A stretch of DNA of 64,000 bases, taken from NCBI RefSeq assembly GCF_009192765.1, contig NZ_VOHQ01000010.1:124001-188000 (forward strand). The letters are read 5' to 3'. Below, in pieces: positions 43,587-52,229 of this stretch (position 1 is the stretch's first letter; every line of letters starts with the position of its first letter). A program made the translations under genes and the position numbers. This DNA is from Agriterribacter humi (GTDB taxonomy: Bacteria; Bacteroidota; Bacteroidia; Chitinophagales; Chitinophagaceae). The notes below the pieces were generated by a model that saw only the letters and a list, made by a program, of their open reading frames with translations, ran no database searches and was not told the origin of the DNA.

Positions 43587-44411
43587 CTAACAATGAGCCA
43601 TTCTAAACAATCGGGGAGTGAAAGTGGTGAACCGTTTAAAGTATTTAATAAAGTGAGAGGAGTCGTTAAAATTAAGGTTAAATGCAATTTCCGCAATGGT
43701 ATTATCTGTATAGATTAAATGTCTTTTTGCCTCACTGATTATAAACTCTGATAAAACGTCCGTTGCAGATATATTGCCGGATTTCCGGCATGCTGCGTTC
43801 AGGTTTTGAGGTGAGGTATTTAACTGTGCTGCATAATAAGCAACATTGTTTCTCGGCGCTGTCTCCTGGCTAAGTAATTCCCGGTATAAGCTGTAAAGAT
43901 TTGCGTCTTGATGAAAGCTGACGCTGGAAGGCGTTTCCTCTTGCAATAATTTGGCTAATAACGATTTTAACAATCCTTCAATTACAGCCTGAGAGAAAAC
44001 GTGGTCAACAAAGCTTTCAATTGTTAACAATTGAAATAAATTATCAATAGTATCAGGTTGTTTCAGCCGGATTGCAGAAACCCTGCTCAATTTGTATAAT
44101 AATGTCTTTATTTCTTTATCCAGACTTCTATCAACAAAACTCTTTTTAATAATAAGTACATGTCCTGCCGGTTCCGAAGTCAAATCCCAAAAATGGACCT
44201 GTTCTTTTCTTACAAAAAACACGGTAGGTGGTTTTACTTCGAAGTTTTGCGAATCTATAGAGTGTATCCCGCTTCCCTGAGTAAGAAAAATGATTTCAAA
44301 ATAACTCTTATGCTTATGGGGCGCAGTAGTTCGCACGCCTTTTTTAAAAGGAGCTATTTTTAACGATTTACCCGTCTCCATTTTGTCCTTAATAGCAATT
44401 GCACTATTCAT
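43587..44411 (-). CDS. AraC family transcription regulator
   Basis: A 274-residue regulator. The N-terminal cupin-like sensor domain (APHKHKSYFEIIFLTQGSGI) is followed by a linker and a C-terminal pair of helix-turn-helix motifs. The second is clear in TIAEIAFNLNFNDSSHFIKY then FKRFTTFTPRLFR, the AraC signature. It lies immediately upstream of, and co-oriented with, the second RND operon, so it most likely controls that pump. No operator was recognised in the 80-bp gap. Confidence 0.88.
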   Translation of the reverse strand: MNSAIAIKDKMETGKSLKIAPFKKGVRTTAPHKHKSYFEIIFLTQGSGIHSIDSQNFEVKPPTVFFVRKEQVHFWDLTSEPAGHVLIIKKSFVDRSLDKEIKTLLYKLSRVSAIRLKQPDTIDNLFQLLTIESFVDHVFSQAVIEGLLKSLLAKLLQEETPSSVSFHQDANLYSLYRELLSQETAPRNNVAYYAAQLNTSPQNLNAACRKSGNISATDVLSEFIISEAKRHLIYTDNTIAEIAFNLNFNDSSHFIKYFKRFTTFTPRLFRMAHC

Positions 44412-44674
44412 TTCTTCCTGATCATTTCTAATTCAGCTACCATCATAACTTCAAATATACCATAAAAATCGCCTTTTGCGGTGCTAAATTTGTATGACGG
44501 CTGCGAAAATCTCATTGAAAATGATACCCATACTGCGTATTGCCATTGGCCAGTATTTAATAATCAGGATGAAGATATTGAAAAGGAATTGGGTATTTAT
44601 GACCTGGATCAATTTACACCCAAAATATAGAACCCTGTAGTGGGATTGAAGTATTGATAAAATAAAAAAAGATT
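44412..44674. other. Intergenic region with possible small remnant ORF
   Basis: A GTG-started frame at 44481-44630 (plus strand, 49 codons, containing GCENLIENDTHTAYCHWPVF) looks coding-like in composition but has no recognised family. It may be the tail of a lost gene. Nothing else is supported. Confidence 0.35.
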
Positions 44675-44887
44675 ATGGAATACGCAAATAGTAATAATCC
44701 GCTCGGGCATACGGCTAATTTGAAAAGCAAACTTTCCGAGCTTATAGAACATTTACGCAAGGATATTTTAATGGTGGACGATATAGCAGCCAAATCGCTA
44801 TTTGAAGTTTCTGCTGAAGTGCTGGTTGGCCTTCATAAAGCGTTTACACATTATGAAGAGGGAAAAGAAGATGCCTGGAAAAAATAA
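44675..44887 (+). CDS. Small hypothetical soluble protein
   Basis: A 70-residue, mostly helical protein (KSKLSELIEHLRKDILMVDD, then FEVSAEVLVGLHKAFTHYEE) starting MEYANSNNPLGHTANL. No family recognised. The ordered charge pattern and clean start support a real gene. It precedes the cluster of small SRPBCC/VOC/DinB proteins but is separated from it by about 310 bp. Confidence 0.5.
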   Translation: MEYANSNNPLGHTANLKSKLSELIEHLRKDILMVDDIAAKSLFEVSAEVLVGLHKAFTHYEEGKEDAWKK

Positions 44888-45198
44888 TGCATGATTTAAG
44901 TCGAAGATGGCAGCGCTTCTTTCAAATGACTATTTCACCTGCCTGATCGTCTTCTTTTCGGAGTTAACTGCTTATGTAATCTCCACGTTGCCCGGAGGCG
45001 GGGGCATTGCTACTTCATTTAATTCCGCTTTTGGTATAAACTTTCTGACTGAATAGTTCACTTTACGACATAGATTTAAAATTAAGGCTTTCTGACGCAA
45101 ACTCCCCCTTAAACTGTCACATCTGCCACCTTTAAACCTCGCCGTTTGTATTCATCTTTGTGACGTCAATTAATTATTAAACCATAAAATTTTAGAAC
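44888..45198. other. Intergenic region with a candidate promoter
   Basis: No gene is seen in these 310 bp. CATCTTTG at 45153-45160 with TTT 19 bp upstream (45131-45133) is a plausible Bacteroidota promoter for the SRPBCC gene at 45199. Confidence 0.4.
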
Positions 45199-45648
45199 AT
45201 GTCAACTAACAACGTAAAGCTGCACAGAGTGTTTGCAGCACCACCGGAAAAAGTATTCAGGGCCTTTACTGATGCAGACGCATATGCTTCATGGCTGCCA
45301 CCTTATGGGTTTGTTGCCAAAGTACATGAGATGAATGTAAAAGAAGGAGGCGTTTACAAAATGTCTTTCATCAATTTCTCAACCGGGAATGGCCATTCAT
45401 TTGGAGGGGAATTTTTAGAAATCAAACCCAATGAATTGATAAAATATTCAGACAGGTTCGACGACCCAAATCTTCCCGGTGAAATGATTACTACCATAAA
45501 ACTCAGAGCGGTATCATGTGGTACAGAATTAATCGCAACTCAGGAGGGAATCCCTTCCGCAATACCGGAAGAGATGTGTTATTTGGGATGGCAGGAATCA
45601 TTAGAAAAATTAAAAAAACTGGTGGAACCGAATATACCTGATGCGTAG
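45199..45648 (+). CDS. SRPBCC (AHSA1-like) domain protein
   Basis: A 149-residue START-like fold protein with the AHSA1 pattern: HRVFAAPPEKVFRAFTDADA, WLPPYGF, GGEFLEIKPNELIKYSDRF and a final GWQESLEKLKKLVE. Such proteins bind hydrophobic ligands in a central cavity. It is the first of several small proteins of the kinds often found together in soil Bacteroidota; a candidate promoter lies 39 bp upstream. Ligand unknown. Confidence 0.85.
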   Translation: MSTNNVKLHRVFAAPPEKVFRAFTDADAYASWLPPYGFVAKVHEMNVKEGGVYKMSFINFSTGNGHSFGGEFLEIKPNELIKYSDRFDDPNLPGEMITTIKLRAVSCGTELIATQEGIPSAIPEEMCYLGWQESLEKLKKLVEPNIPDA

Positions 45649-45778
45649 GATAAGCGATGATGCAGTGCTTTAATTAGCTGACTTAAAAGCAATGGCCGAC
45701 ATTGACATTAAAGAAACACCCCGCTATTAAACAGAATAAGGACACAACAATTCAATAAAAATTTCAAAATTTAAAACA

Positions 45779-46183
45779 ATGTCAAAACAAGTATTTATCA
45801 ATCTGCCGGTAACGGATTTAAAAAAATCTATGGCTTTTTATGAAGCAACCGGATTTACCAACAATCCGCAGTTTACAGATGAAACCGCTGCCTGTATGGT
45901 ATGGAGCGATGCCATCTTTGTAATGCTGCTTACACATGATAAGCTCAAACAATTTACAGCTAAGGCTATTATTGACGCCAAACAAACCGTTGGAGTAATT
46001 AATGCACTCTCGCTGGAGAGCAATGAAGAGGTGAATTCTTTTCTTGAAAAAGCAGTAAAAGCAGGAGGCCGGGAATATGCCGAAGCGAAAGACTACGGCT
46101 TTATGCAGCAGCGATGTGTGGAAGATCCGGACGGGCACAATTGGGAAGTGCTGTATATGGACATGAGCAAATTTCCGGGCTAA
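45779..46183 (+). CDS. VOC (glyoxalase-like) family protein
   Basis: A 134-residue vicinal-oxygen-chelate fold protein, beginning FINLPVTDLKKSMAFYEATG and ending with CVEDPDGHNWEVLYMD, the two ends of paired beta-alpha-beta modules. The metal ligands usual in glyoxalase I are only partly recognisable, so catalytic activity is uncertain. It lies 130 bp after the SRPBCC gene and 28 bp before a second VOC gene. Confidence 0.85.
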   Translation: MSKQVFINLPVTDLKKSMAFYEATGFTNNPQFTDETAACMVWSDAIFVMLLTHDKLKQFTAKAIIDAKQTVGVINALSLESNEEVNSFLEKAVKAGGREYAEAKDYGFMQQRCVEDPDGHNWEVLYMDMSKFPG

Positions 46184-46211
46184 AACATTCATTCTTTTAA
46201 AACATACGAAA

Positions 46212-46691
46212 ATGGCAAAGCAAAAAATAACGCCCTGTTTGTGGATAGAAAAAGATGCTAAAAAAGCAGCACAATACTATCTGTCCATTTTTAAAAACGG
46301 CAAACTAAAATCATATAAAGCCTATAAAAATTCAGGTACTCCCAGTGGCGATTTTGATATGGCAACTATGCACTTATTGGGAATGGATTTTCAGATACTG
46401 GCTGCCGGGCCGCTGTTCAAATTCAACGAAGCTGTGTCGTTTGTCGTTACTTGTAAAGACCAGGCAGAGGTGGATTACTATTGGAAGGCCCTCACCGCTA
46501 AAGGCGGCAGCGAAGGCCCCTGCGGCTGGCTGAAAGATAAGTACGGACTTTCCTGGCAGATAGTGCCGGAGCAGTATTTCAAACTGGAATCGCACAAAAA
46601 CAAGGCGAAACAGGAATATGCATTCAAGGCATTAATGAAAATGAAAAAAATAATCATTTCCGATTTGGAAGAAAAACAATTGAAGGTTTAA
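46212..46691 (+). CDS. VOC family protein, PhnB/3-dmu-9_3-mt type
   Basis: A 159-residue protein of the PhnB-like VOC subgroup: KITPCLWIEKDAKKAAQYYL, VSFVVTCKDQAEVDYYW and GWLKDKYGLSWQIVPEQYF are the typical blocks. Despite older names, members are not proven methyltransferases. It follows the first VOC gene by 28 bp and is followed after 9 bp by a truncated copy of a related gene. Confidence 0.85.
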   Translation: MAKQKITPCLWIEKDAKKAAQYYLSIFKNGKLKSYKAYKNSGTPSGDFDMATMHLLGMDFQILAAGPLFKFNEAVSFVVTCKDQAEVDYYWKALTAKGGSEGPCGWLKDKYGLSWQIVPEQYFKLESHKNKAKQEYAFKALMKMKKIIISDLEEKQLKV

Positions 46692-46700
46692 AATACGATA

Positions 46701-46889
46701 ATGAAAAAATGTATCCTGCATGCTGAATTACGAAATGAAAATAGGGTACTGATGGCTTCTGATATGGTTAGCGAAACAGGGCTGTTAAAAGGCAATGCTG
46801 TTTCCCCGCTGCTTAATTGTAAAAGTGAAAAAGAAATAAAAGCGTGTTACAAAAAGCTTTCAACAGGCGGTGAGCAGACACACCCTTGA
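46701..46889 (+). pseudogene. Truncated PhnB-like VOC gene
   Basis: A 62-codon frame matching only the middle of a PhnB-like protein (ILHAELRNENRVLMASDMV, then YKKLSTGGEQTHP). Both the N-terminal module and the conserved C-terminal FGIQW block are missing. It is most likely a deleted gene. Confidence 0.6.
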
Positions 46890-47005
46890 AAGGAATGGCA
46901 AGAGTACAATTCCTGCAAGTCATAAATGAGCCCCGGCTTGTTTAACAATCAGCCTCCATTACGCACCTGTTTGCCAACAGGCAAGCAATTAAAAATTTTA
47001 AAGCC

Positions 47006-47134
47006 ATGCGTAAATTAAAATTACAAATGACCGTATCGCCTGATGGCAAATGGGACCAGGGCATGTGGGATTTTTGCACAGAGCACCTCAGCAATGCAGA
47101 CTGTATATTGCATGGCAGGAAAAGCAAATCATAA
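47006..47134 (+). pseudogene. Truncated RibD/dihydrofolate-reductase-like gene
   Basis: A 42-codon frame MRKLKLQMTVSPDGKWDQGM, then NADCILHGRKSKS. The start and the LHGRK element are the opening and a following motif of the RibD C-terminal (dihydrofolate reductase-like) family, brought together by an internal deletion, with the rest absent. It lies 13 bp before the DinB gene. Confidence 0.55.
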
Positions 47135-47147
47135 AAACCTCATAAGC

Positions 47148-47627
47148 ATGGACAAGAAATCATTAAAACAAAACATTGAAAATGCTTTTGCCAATTTTAA
47201 AGCAGCTATAAACCAACATCAGGATATAAATATAAAGAGAGCCGATGGTGGATGGAGTGTAGGAGAAATTGCCGGCCATATTGTAAAAAGCACTGGTGTT
47301 AATTTTGGAGCAACTCAAAATACAGACCGGCGCTATGACCAGCACGCTGCTGCTGTTAAAGAATTGTTTTTAAATTTTCAAGTGAAGTTCCCGGCTAATC
47401 CCATGTTACACCCTGATGCAAAACAATATTCAAGTGATGAACTATTTTCTTCCATAAATAAGAATCTGGAAGCCGTTCTTAAAATGATAGACAATGATGA
47501 CCTCACAAGAACATGTATTGACATTGCGTTGCCTGTTTGGGGCACGCTTACAAAATATGAATGGCTGATTTTAATGGAAAACCATATCATCCGGCATACT
47601 CATCAGGTAGCTGATTTTAATAAATAA
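47148..47627 (+). CDS. DinB family protein
   Basis: A 159-residue four-helix-bundle protein. The start at 47148 (MDKKSLKQNIENAF) is chosen over the longer frame, which overlaps the truncated dihydrofolate-reductase-like gene. Candidate metal ligands are His near GWSVGEIAGHIVKS and the pair in MENHIIRHTHQ, the normal DinB_2 arrangement. Members often act as bacillithiol- or thiol-dependent transferases, but the function here is unknown. Confidence 0.8.
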   Translation: MDKKSLKQNIENAFANFKAAINQHQDINIKRADGGWSVGEIAGHIVKSTGVNFGATQNTDRRYDQHAAAVKELFLNFQVKFPANPMLHPDAKQYSSDELFSSINKNLEAVLKMIDNDDLTRTCIDIALPVWGTLTKYEWLILMENHIIRHTHQVADFNK

Positions 47628-47647
47628 TATAATTAATATCATTTACT

Positions 47648-48103
47648 ATGGGAACAAATCCAAAACTCAAATTCAGCACAGTTCTGCTTACCGCAGGCAA
47701 AACGGCGACAGGGATAAAAATTCCTGATGAAATAATTGAAAAGTTAAATGGAGGAAAGAAGCCATTGGTAAAAGTAACCATCAACAATTTTACCTACCGC
47801 AGTGCGGTGGCGGTAATGGGCGGTGCTTACATGGTAGGCGTTAATGCCGAAAACCGTGAGGCTGCAAAAGTAAAAGGCGGGGATAAAATTGATGTAACCA
47901 TTGAGCTTGATACAGAGGAAAGAACAGTGGAAGTTACTGCCGGATTTCAACAAGCTTTAAATAGAAATGCAACGGCAAAGAAAATATTTGAAACATTTTC
48001 CAACAGTAAGAAGAAGGCATTGACAGCCCCCATTGCCAATGCTAAGACAGAAGCAACAAGGAACCGGAATATTGATAAAGCGATGAAGGCATTAACCGGA
48101 TAA
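47648..48103 (+). CDS. DUF1905/YdeI-OmpD-associated protein
   Basis: A 151-residue protein. The N-terminal DUF1905 beta-barrel has ATGIKIPDEIIEKLNGGKKP then VKVTINNFTYRSAVAVMGG; the C-terminal YdeI/OmpD-associated helices have the ATAKKIFETFSNSKKK motif and end RNRNIDKAMKALTG. It is cytosolic, with unknown molecular role. It lies 20 bp downstream of the DinB gene, probably in one operon. Confidence 0.85.
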   Translation: MGTNPKLKFSTVLLTAGKTATGIKIPDEIIEKLNGGKKPLVKVTINNFTYRSAVAVMGGAYMVGVNAENREAAKVKGGDKIDVTIELDTEERTVEVTAGFQQALNRNATAKKIFETFSNSKKKALTAPIANAKTEATRNRNIDKAMKALTG

Positions 48104-48413
48104 TAATGAGATTCAAATTTTATATGCTTTTCGACTTACCGGCATTTCATTCACCGGCAATGTACATTGACATGTAATGGTGGTTAACAGCACCAAAATT
48201 GAAGTAAGAATAAAAATAAAAGAGAAGAATACACTGCAGGGTTTTTCAATTGCACTGCATAGCATCCTTTATATGCTTAAACAAATTTTCCAATCTGATA
48301 GGCCTTTCAGGAACAAAAATCATACAAAACAGGAAACCTTAACTTGCATCGTCTGTGAGTAATATAGTTATTTGAAACTTTTTTAAAGCTTGATGTTATT
48401 AAAATCCTGTTAT
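48104..48413. other. Intergenic region, no convincing gene
   Basis: About 310 bp. A 61-codon plus-strand frame is present but is Lys/Ile-rich with no family resemblance, so it is not annotated. Confidence 0.5.
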
Positions 48414-49472
48414 ATGAGATTCAGTTTATTAGTCATTACAACAATTATTGGAGCGTCATTTACAAGCTGTGAAGACGGAAAAAAACAAGACATCACTTCC
48501 GAAGTAATAATAGGCAACGGTCAGATGCCAAACGCAACAAATGATATTACCGGTAATTTTCATATCGTTTTTGGCAGTGGTGACAGTATCATGTATGCTG
48601 CGTCAACAGATCACGGAAAATCGTTTTCTCCTCCAGCCTTAGTTTCAGTTTTACCAGGGCTTGCCGCTTCGCATATGCGCGGGCCGCAAATTGCTGCCAC
48701 ATCAAATGGATTAACTATCATCGCCTGCAATAAGGAAGGTGATATTTTTTCATATAATATGACAGATTCAGGTAACTGGATAAAATCCGCCAGGGTAAAT
48801 GATACAGATACAGTAGCAAAAGAACAATTGATGGCGCTAAGCGGTGACGGGGAAAATATTTATGCTGTATGGCTCGACCTGCGGGATAAGCATAATAAAA
48901 TAGTTGGTGCAGGATCAAATGATGGCGGCAAAAGCTGGTCAAAAAATGTGATGATCTACGCTTCTCCGGATACAACAGTTTGTGAGTGTTGCAAGCCTTC
49001 CGTGGTTATAGAGGGAAATAATGTTCATGTTATGTTTCGTAACTGGTTAAATGGAAACCGGGATTTATATTTAATTCAATCCAGTGATGGAGGGCTTACT
49101 TTCAGCAATGCGCAAAAATTAGGGAAGGGAAGCTGGGCTTTAAATGGTTGTCCTATGGATGGCGGCGGTCTGGTAATACAGAATAACAAAGTACAAACGG
49201 TCTGGAACAGAAAAGGGAAGATATATGCCTGTGAACCGGGGAAGCCTGAGCAGGAAATCGGGGAAGGAAAGAATTGCACTTTGGAAACAGCAGATGGGAA
49301 AAATGTGTATGCCTGGATAGAAAAGGGACAGGTTACATGCCTGTTACCACAGAGCGGGAAAAAAACATTGGGCAAAGGTACTACTCCGCTCCTGAAAGCT
49401 ATAGGGAATAAGCAGGTTTTGTGTGTTTGGGAAAATGAAAATGAAATATACTCATCAATTTTAAGCTTGTAA
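48414..49472 (+). CDS. Sialidase-like beta-propeller lipoprotein
   Basis: A 352-residue lipoprotein with lipobox FTSC (start at 48414 chosen for the signal peptide). Three Asp-box repeats typical of sialidase propellers are present: STDHGKSFS, SNDGGKSWS and SSDGGLTFS. The catalytic Arg triad and Tyr/Glu of true sialidases are not evident, so it may only bind or act as a scaffold. A pair of adjacent Cys (CECCKP, near residue 190) is unusual for a propeller. Its nearest intact neighbour is the cytochrome c/VCBS lipoprotein at 49843. Confidence 0.75.
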   Translation: MRFSLLVITTIIGASFTSCEDGKKQDITSEVIIGNGQMPNATNDITGNFHIVFGSGDSIMYAASTDHGKSFSPPALVSVLPGLAASHMRGPQIAATSNGLTIIACNKEGDIFSYNMTDSGNWIKSARVNDTDTVAKEQLMALSGDGENIYAVWLDLRDKHNKIVGAGSNDGGKSWSKNVMIYASPDTTVCECCKPSVVIEGNNVHVMFRNWLNGNRDLYLIQSSDGGLTFSNAQKLGKGSWALNGCPMDGGGLVIQNNKVQTVWNRKGKIYACEPGKPEQEIGEGKNCTLETADGKNVYAWIEKGQVTCLLPQSGKKTLGKGTTPLLKAIGNKQVLCVWENENEIYSSILSL

Positions 49473-49483
49473 ATTCAATAAAA

Positions 49484-49691
49484 CTGTATCTCTATAAAAA
49501 CATGGTTTGCAGCCGCTGTATAACGGCGGTAAAGCAGGAACTGGAAAATCATTGAGAAGATTAAAAATATTATCATAAAAACTACCCATTATTTTGAATT
49601 GGAGGATCATCAACGATTTTCGGAATTATTAACCGATACAATACCGATCAGGAGCATGTTGAAATATTTACCAATCAGTTTTACTTTCTAA
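49484..49691 (+). pseudogene. Decayed AraC-type regulator with N-terminal metal-binding-like motif
   Basis: A first frame reads LYLYKNMVCSRCITAVKQEL and stops at 49553-49555. In the next frame, from 49557, KIKNIIIKTTHYFELEDHQR follows. Both segments match, in order, the N-terminus (KNMVC.RCI) and the later KIKNIII..VHY region of a Bacteroidota AraC regulator subgroup, with the middle deleted and no helix-turn-helix left. Confidence 0.55.
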
Positions 49692-49842
49692 AAAGCAACG
49701 CCTACGTTTGCCTTGAACCTGATGGAAGAAAGAGTCAACCTTTTATACTCAGTTTTACAAGTCTTTTTATTGTTGGTAGCTCCTTAACTGAACTTAATCC
49801 TTACTTTTATTCAAAGCATCGGTTTCGGTATTTGTAATTTAT
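49692..49842. other. Leader of the cytochrome/VCBS gene
   Basis: About 150 bp following the AraC-type pseudogene. Out-of-frame debris of the lost gene may continue here, but no convincing feature was found. Confidence 0.4.
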
Positions 49843-51420
49843 ATGAGACAACTAATCCCACTTTGCATTGTATTATACCTGCTTGTTTCATGTACAGCTA
49901 AAAAGCAAAATGACACAACCCAATTTGAAGAGCCACCTGTTTCCGGGCGCTCCGGGAAAGAGCTGGCTGTAGCGCATTGCAGCCGGTGTCACGGCTTTGT
50001 GAGCCCTGAATTGTTAACAAAAACCATTTGGAAAGAAGATGTGCTTCCGGCCATGGGATACCGGATGGGCATATACAGCAGCGGAATAAGACCCGACAGT
50101 TTGTTTGATGCCGGCATAAGCGGCAATATGGTACGTGATGCCAATATCTATCCCGAAAACCCGGTGCTGGCAAAGGAGGATTGGCGTAAAATAGAACAAT
50201 ATTTTATGGAGCATGCGCCCGATACCATTCCGCCCCCGCTTCGCAAAAGTCCAATCCGGATGGGACTGCAGCATTTCAAATACAAAGAAGCGTCCTTCTC
50301 TCATCGCCCCTCGCTCACCACTATGGTCAAGATTCTTCCTGGTAACAGGGGTATCGCATATGGTGATGGAAAAAGCAGGCGGAATGTTTTAACTTTTCTA
50401 AGCCCCGATCTTAAAGAAAACTACAGCATACCGCTGCAATCAACGCCTCTTCAGTTTGATGAAAAATCAAACGAGCTGTACCTCACAACTACCGACAACG
50501 GAATTTTTCCAACGGATGCTCCCTGGGGTTCTGTGCAGCGATGGGTAAAAAATGGATCGCAGCCAGGATATAAACCCGGAAACATCGTTATTCCAAATTT
50601 ACAGCGGCCGGTTTGTATAGCATACGGCGATTTGAATAAAGATGGATTTGAAGATGTTGTGGCCTGTGAATTTGGCAACCAAACCGGGCAATTGGCCTGG
50701 TATGAAAATAATGGGAAAGGAGGGTATAACAAAAGGATCCTGCGCGACAAACCCGGTGCGATCACCGCCATTATCAAGGATGCCAATAACGATGGGTTAC
50801 CTGATATTTATGTGCTCATGGCGCAGGGTGATGAGGGTGTTTTCTTTTATGAAAATCAGGGATCGGGTAAGTTTAAGGAAAAGCGACTGTTATCCTTCCT
50901 GCCCCTCAATGGATCTCAATATATTGCACTGGCGGATTTTAATAAAGACGGGTTTGATGATATCGTATACGTTTGTGGAGACAATGCCGATAAAACACCG
51001 GTATTAAAGAATTATCACGGTATTTATATTTTTTTGAACGATGGGAAATCCAACTTTAGGCAATCGTATTTCTACCAGATGAATGGCGCTTATAAAGCGA
51101 TGGTACGGGATTATGACATGGATGGCGACCTGGATATAGCTGCTATTTCTTTTTTCCCCGACTATCTTCGCTATCCGGAAGAAAGTTTTATCTATTTGAA
51201 AAATAAGGGGAATTTAAAATTTGATGACTATTCATTTCCCGAAGCGCCCGGGGGAAGATGGATCGTAATGGATGCGGGCGACATGGACGCTGATGGGGAT
51301 ATTGATCTTGTTCTGGGTTCTTTTGTGTATTTTTTACCGCAGGGTGACACCACCGGACTGGGTAAAAAATGGCTGCTTACCGGTCCTTCTGTTGTTCTTT
51401 TGGAAAACACGATCCGATAG
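49843..51420 (+). CDS. Cytochrome c / VCBS-repeat lipoprotein
   Basis: A 525-residue lipoprotein (lipobox LVSC, Cys17). The mature protein begins with a haem c site CSRCH (residues 46-50), with possible axial Met residues in the following helices (VLPAMGYRMG). From about residue 240 it contains FG-GAP/VCBS repeats with calcium-type loops (DLNKDGFEDV, DANNDGLPDI, DFNKDGFDDI, DYDMDGDLDI, DMDADGDIDL), forming a beta-propeller. A haem domain fused to such a propeller suggests extracytoplasmic electron transfer linked to a dehydrogenase or substrate-binding partner; the partner is not adjacent. Confidence 0.85.
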   Translation: MRQLIPLCIVLYLLVSCTAKKQNDTTQFEEPPVSGRSGKELAVAHCSRCHGFVSPELLTKTIWKEDVLPAMGYRMGIYSSGIRPDSLFDAGISGNMVRDANIYPENPVLAKEDWRKIEQYFMEHAPDTIPPPLRKSPIRMGLQHFKYKEASFSHRPSLTTMVKILPGNRGIAYGDGKSRRNVLTFLSPDLKENYSIPLQSTPLQFDEKSNELYLTTTDNGIFPTDAPWGSVQRWVKNGSQPGYKPGNIVIPNLQRPVCIAYGDLNKDGFEDVVACEFGNQTGQLAWYENNGKGGYNKRILRDKPGAITAIIKDANNDGLPDIYVLMAQGDEGVFFYENQGSGKFKEKRLLSFLPLNGSQYIALADFNKDGFDDIVYVCGDNADKTPVLKNYHGIYIFLNDGKSNFRQSYFYQMNGAYKAMVRDYDMDGDLDIAAISFFPDYLRYPEESFIYLKNKGNLKFDDYSFPEAPGGRWIVMDAGDMDADGDIDLVLGSFVYFLPQGDTTGLGKKWLLTGPSVVLLENTIR

Positions 51421-51641
51421 TGCTGGGTGAAACGTGAGAAGAGAGAGGTGAATGGTGAGAGGTGAAGTACCCGGTTATTACCACCAGGCAATGTATATCC
51501 GGCAATGGAGCAATCGTAAAAATACAAGAGATTATCAGTTTGTCGTATTTCTATTACAAAACAAAAACATCTTATTCTATTTTTCTTACAGCCCATGTGT
51601 CTTTCCTTTGAGGAATCCAATCATCCAAAAAACCAATTCTT

Positions 51642-51890
51642 ATGTCCTTAACCGTAGCTCAATTTTCCGCACTGTCTGAAGTTCAACAACTCGAACTCAT
51701 TGTTAAATGCGCCGTAATACTCGGCGAGAGAAGAGATAATATTTTTGAATATATTCTCTATGATATTGATGGTTTGTATGTAGAAGAAATACGTGGAATT
51801 CATTATTCCGACTGGTATCAATATACTGCCATTGACAACATGGACCTCGTGCTCCCATACACAGAAGAAATACAGGTGGTTTTTGAATAA
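51642..51890 (+). CDS. Small hypothetical protein
   Basis: An 82-residue acidic cytosolic protein starting MSLTVAQFSALSEVQQLELI, with a helical start followed by strands (IFEYILYDIDGLYVEEIRG). No named family is recognised. The clean start and regular amphipathic pattern support a real gene. A purine-rich GTGAGAGGTGA-type repeat precedes it (51430-51465). Confidence 0.55.
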   Translation: MSLTVAQFSALSEVQQLELIVKCAVILGERRDNIFEYILYDIDGLYVEEIRGIHYSDWYQYTAIDNMDLVLPYTEEIQVVFE

Positions 51891-51919
51891 TCTTTTACCT
51901 ACTGTAAAATCAATGTTTC

Positions 51920-52012
51920 ATTCAGGCGCAGGTCTCACAGCCCCGGCTCCCCCGCTTTGCCAGACCTGTGCTTAATACAATTTGCTTTTGTTCATATATC
52001 GTCAGTAACCAT
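51920..52012. repeat. Intergenic palindromic repeat, copy 1
   Basis: Arms GCGCAGGTCT (51926-51935) and AGACCTGTGC (51962-51971) pair around CCCCGGCTCC. The 90-bp element including the tail CTTAATACAATTTGC and TTGTTCAT is closely similar to copy 3 at 53362-53455. Confidence 0.7.
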
Positions 52013-52229
52013 TGCGTTGTTGACGATTTGTCTTTTCAAGATTAGCAAATAGCAGGCGCTGGCCTCAACTACCTGTTGCTGCCGTAAAACCAACGCCAAC
52101 ATTCTATCGCAGGTCTCGTCGCTCCGGGCTCCGTCGCTTAGCCAGACCTATCTTTATTAGGGCCTCCGTAATTAATTGATGATATCAACATGATACTTTT
52201 TATTATTTTGCGATTGCTAAAAAAACAAT
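52013..52229. other. Leader of the DUF4412-like gene
   Basis: Contains repeat copy 2 and, just before the start, TATTATTTTGCG as a weak promoter-like sequence. No further gene. Confidence 0.4.
52108..52150. repeat. Intergenic palindromic repeat, copy 2 (degraded)
   Basis: CGCAGGTCT (52109-52116 region) and AGACCT (52144-52149) with central CTCCGGGCTCCGTCGCTTAG resemble copies 1 and 3, but the right arm is shortened and the tail is missing. Confidence 0.55.

Noticed and set aside
48177-48362. 61-codon plus-strand frame
   Set aside because: Low-complexity Lys/Ile content with no recognisable start context or family.
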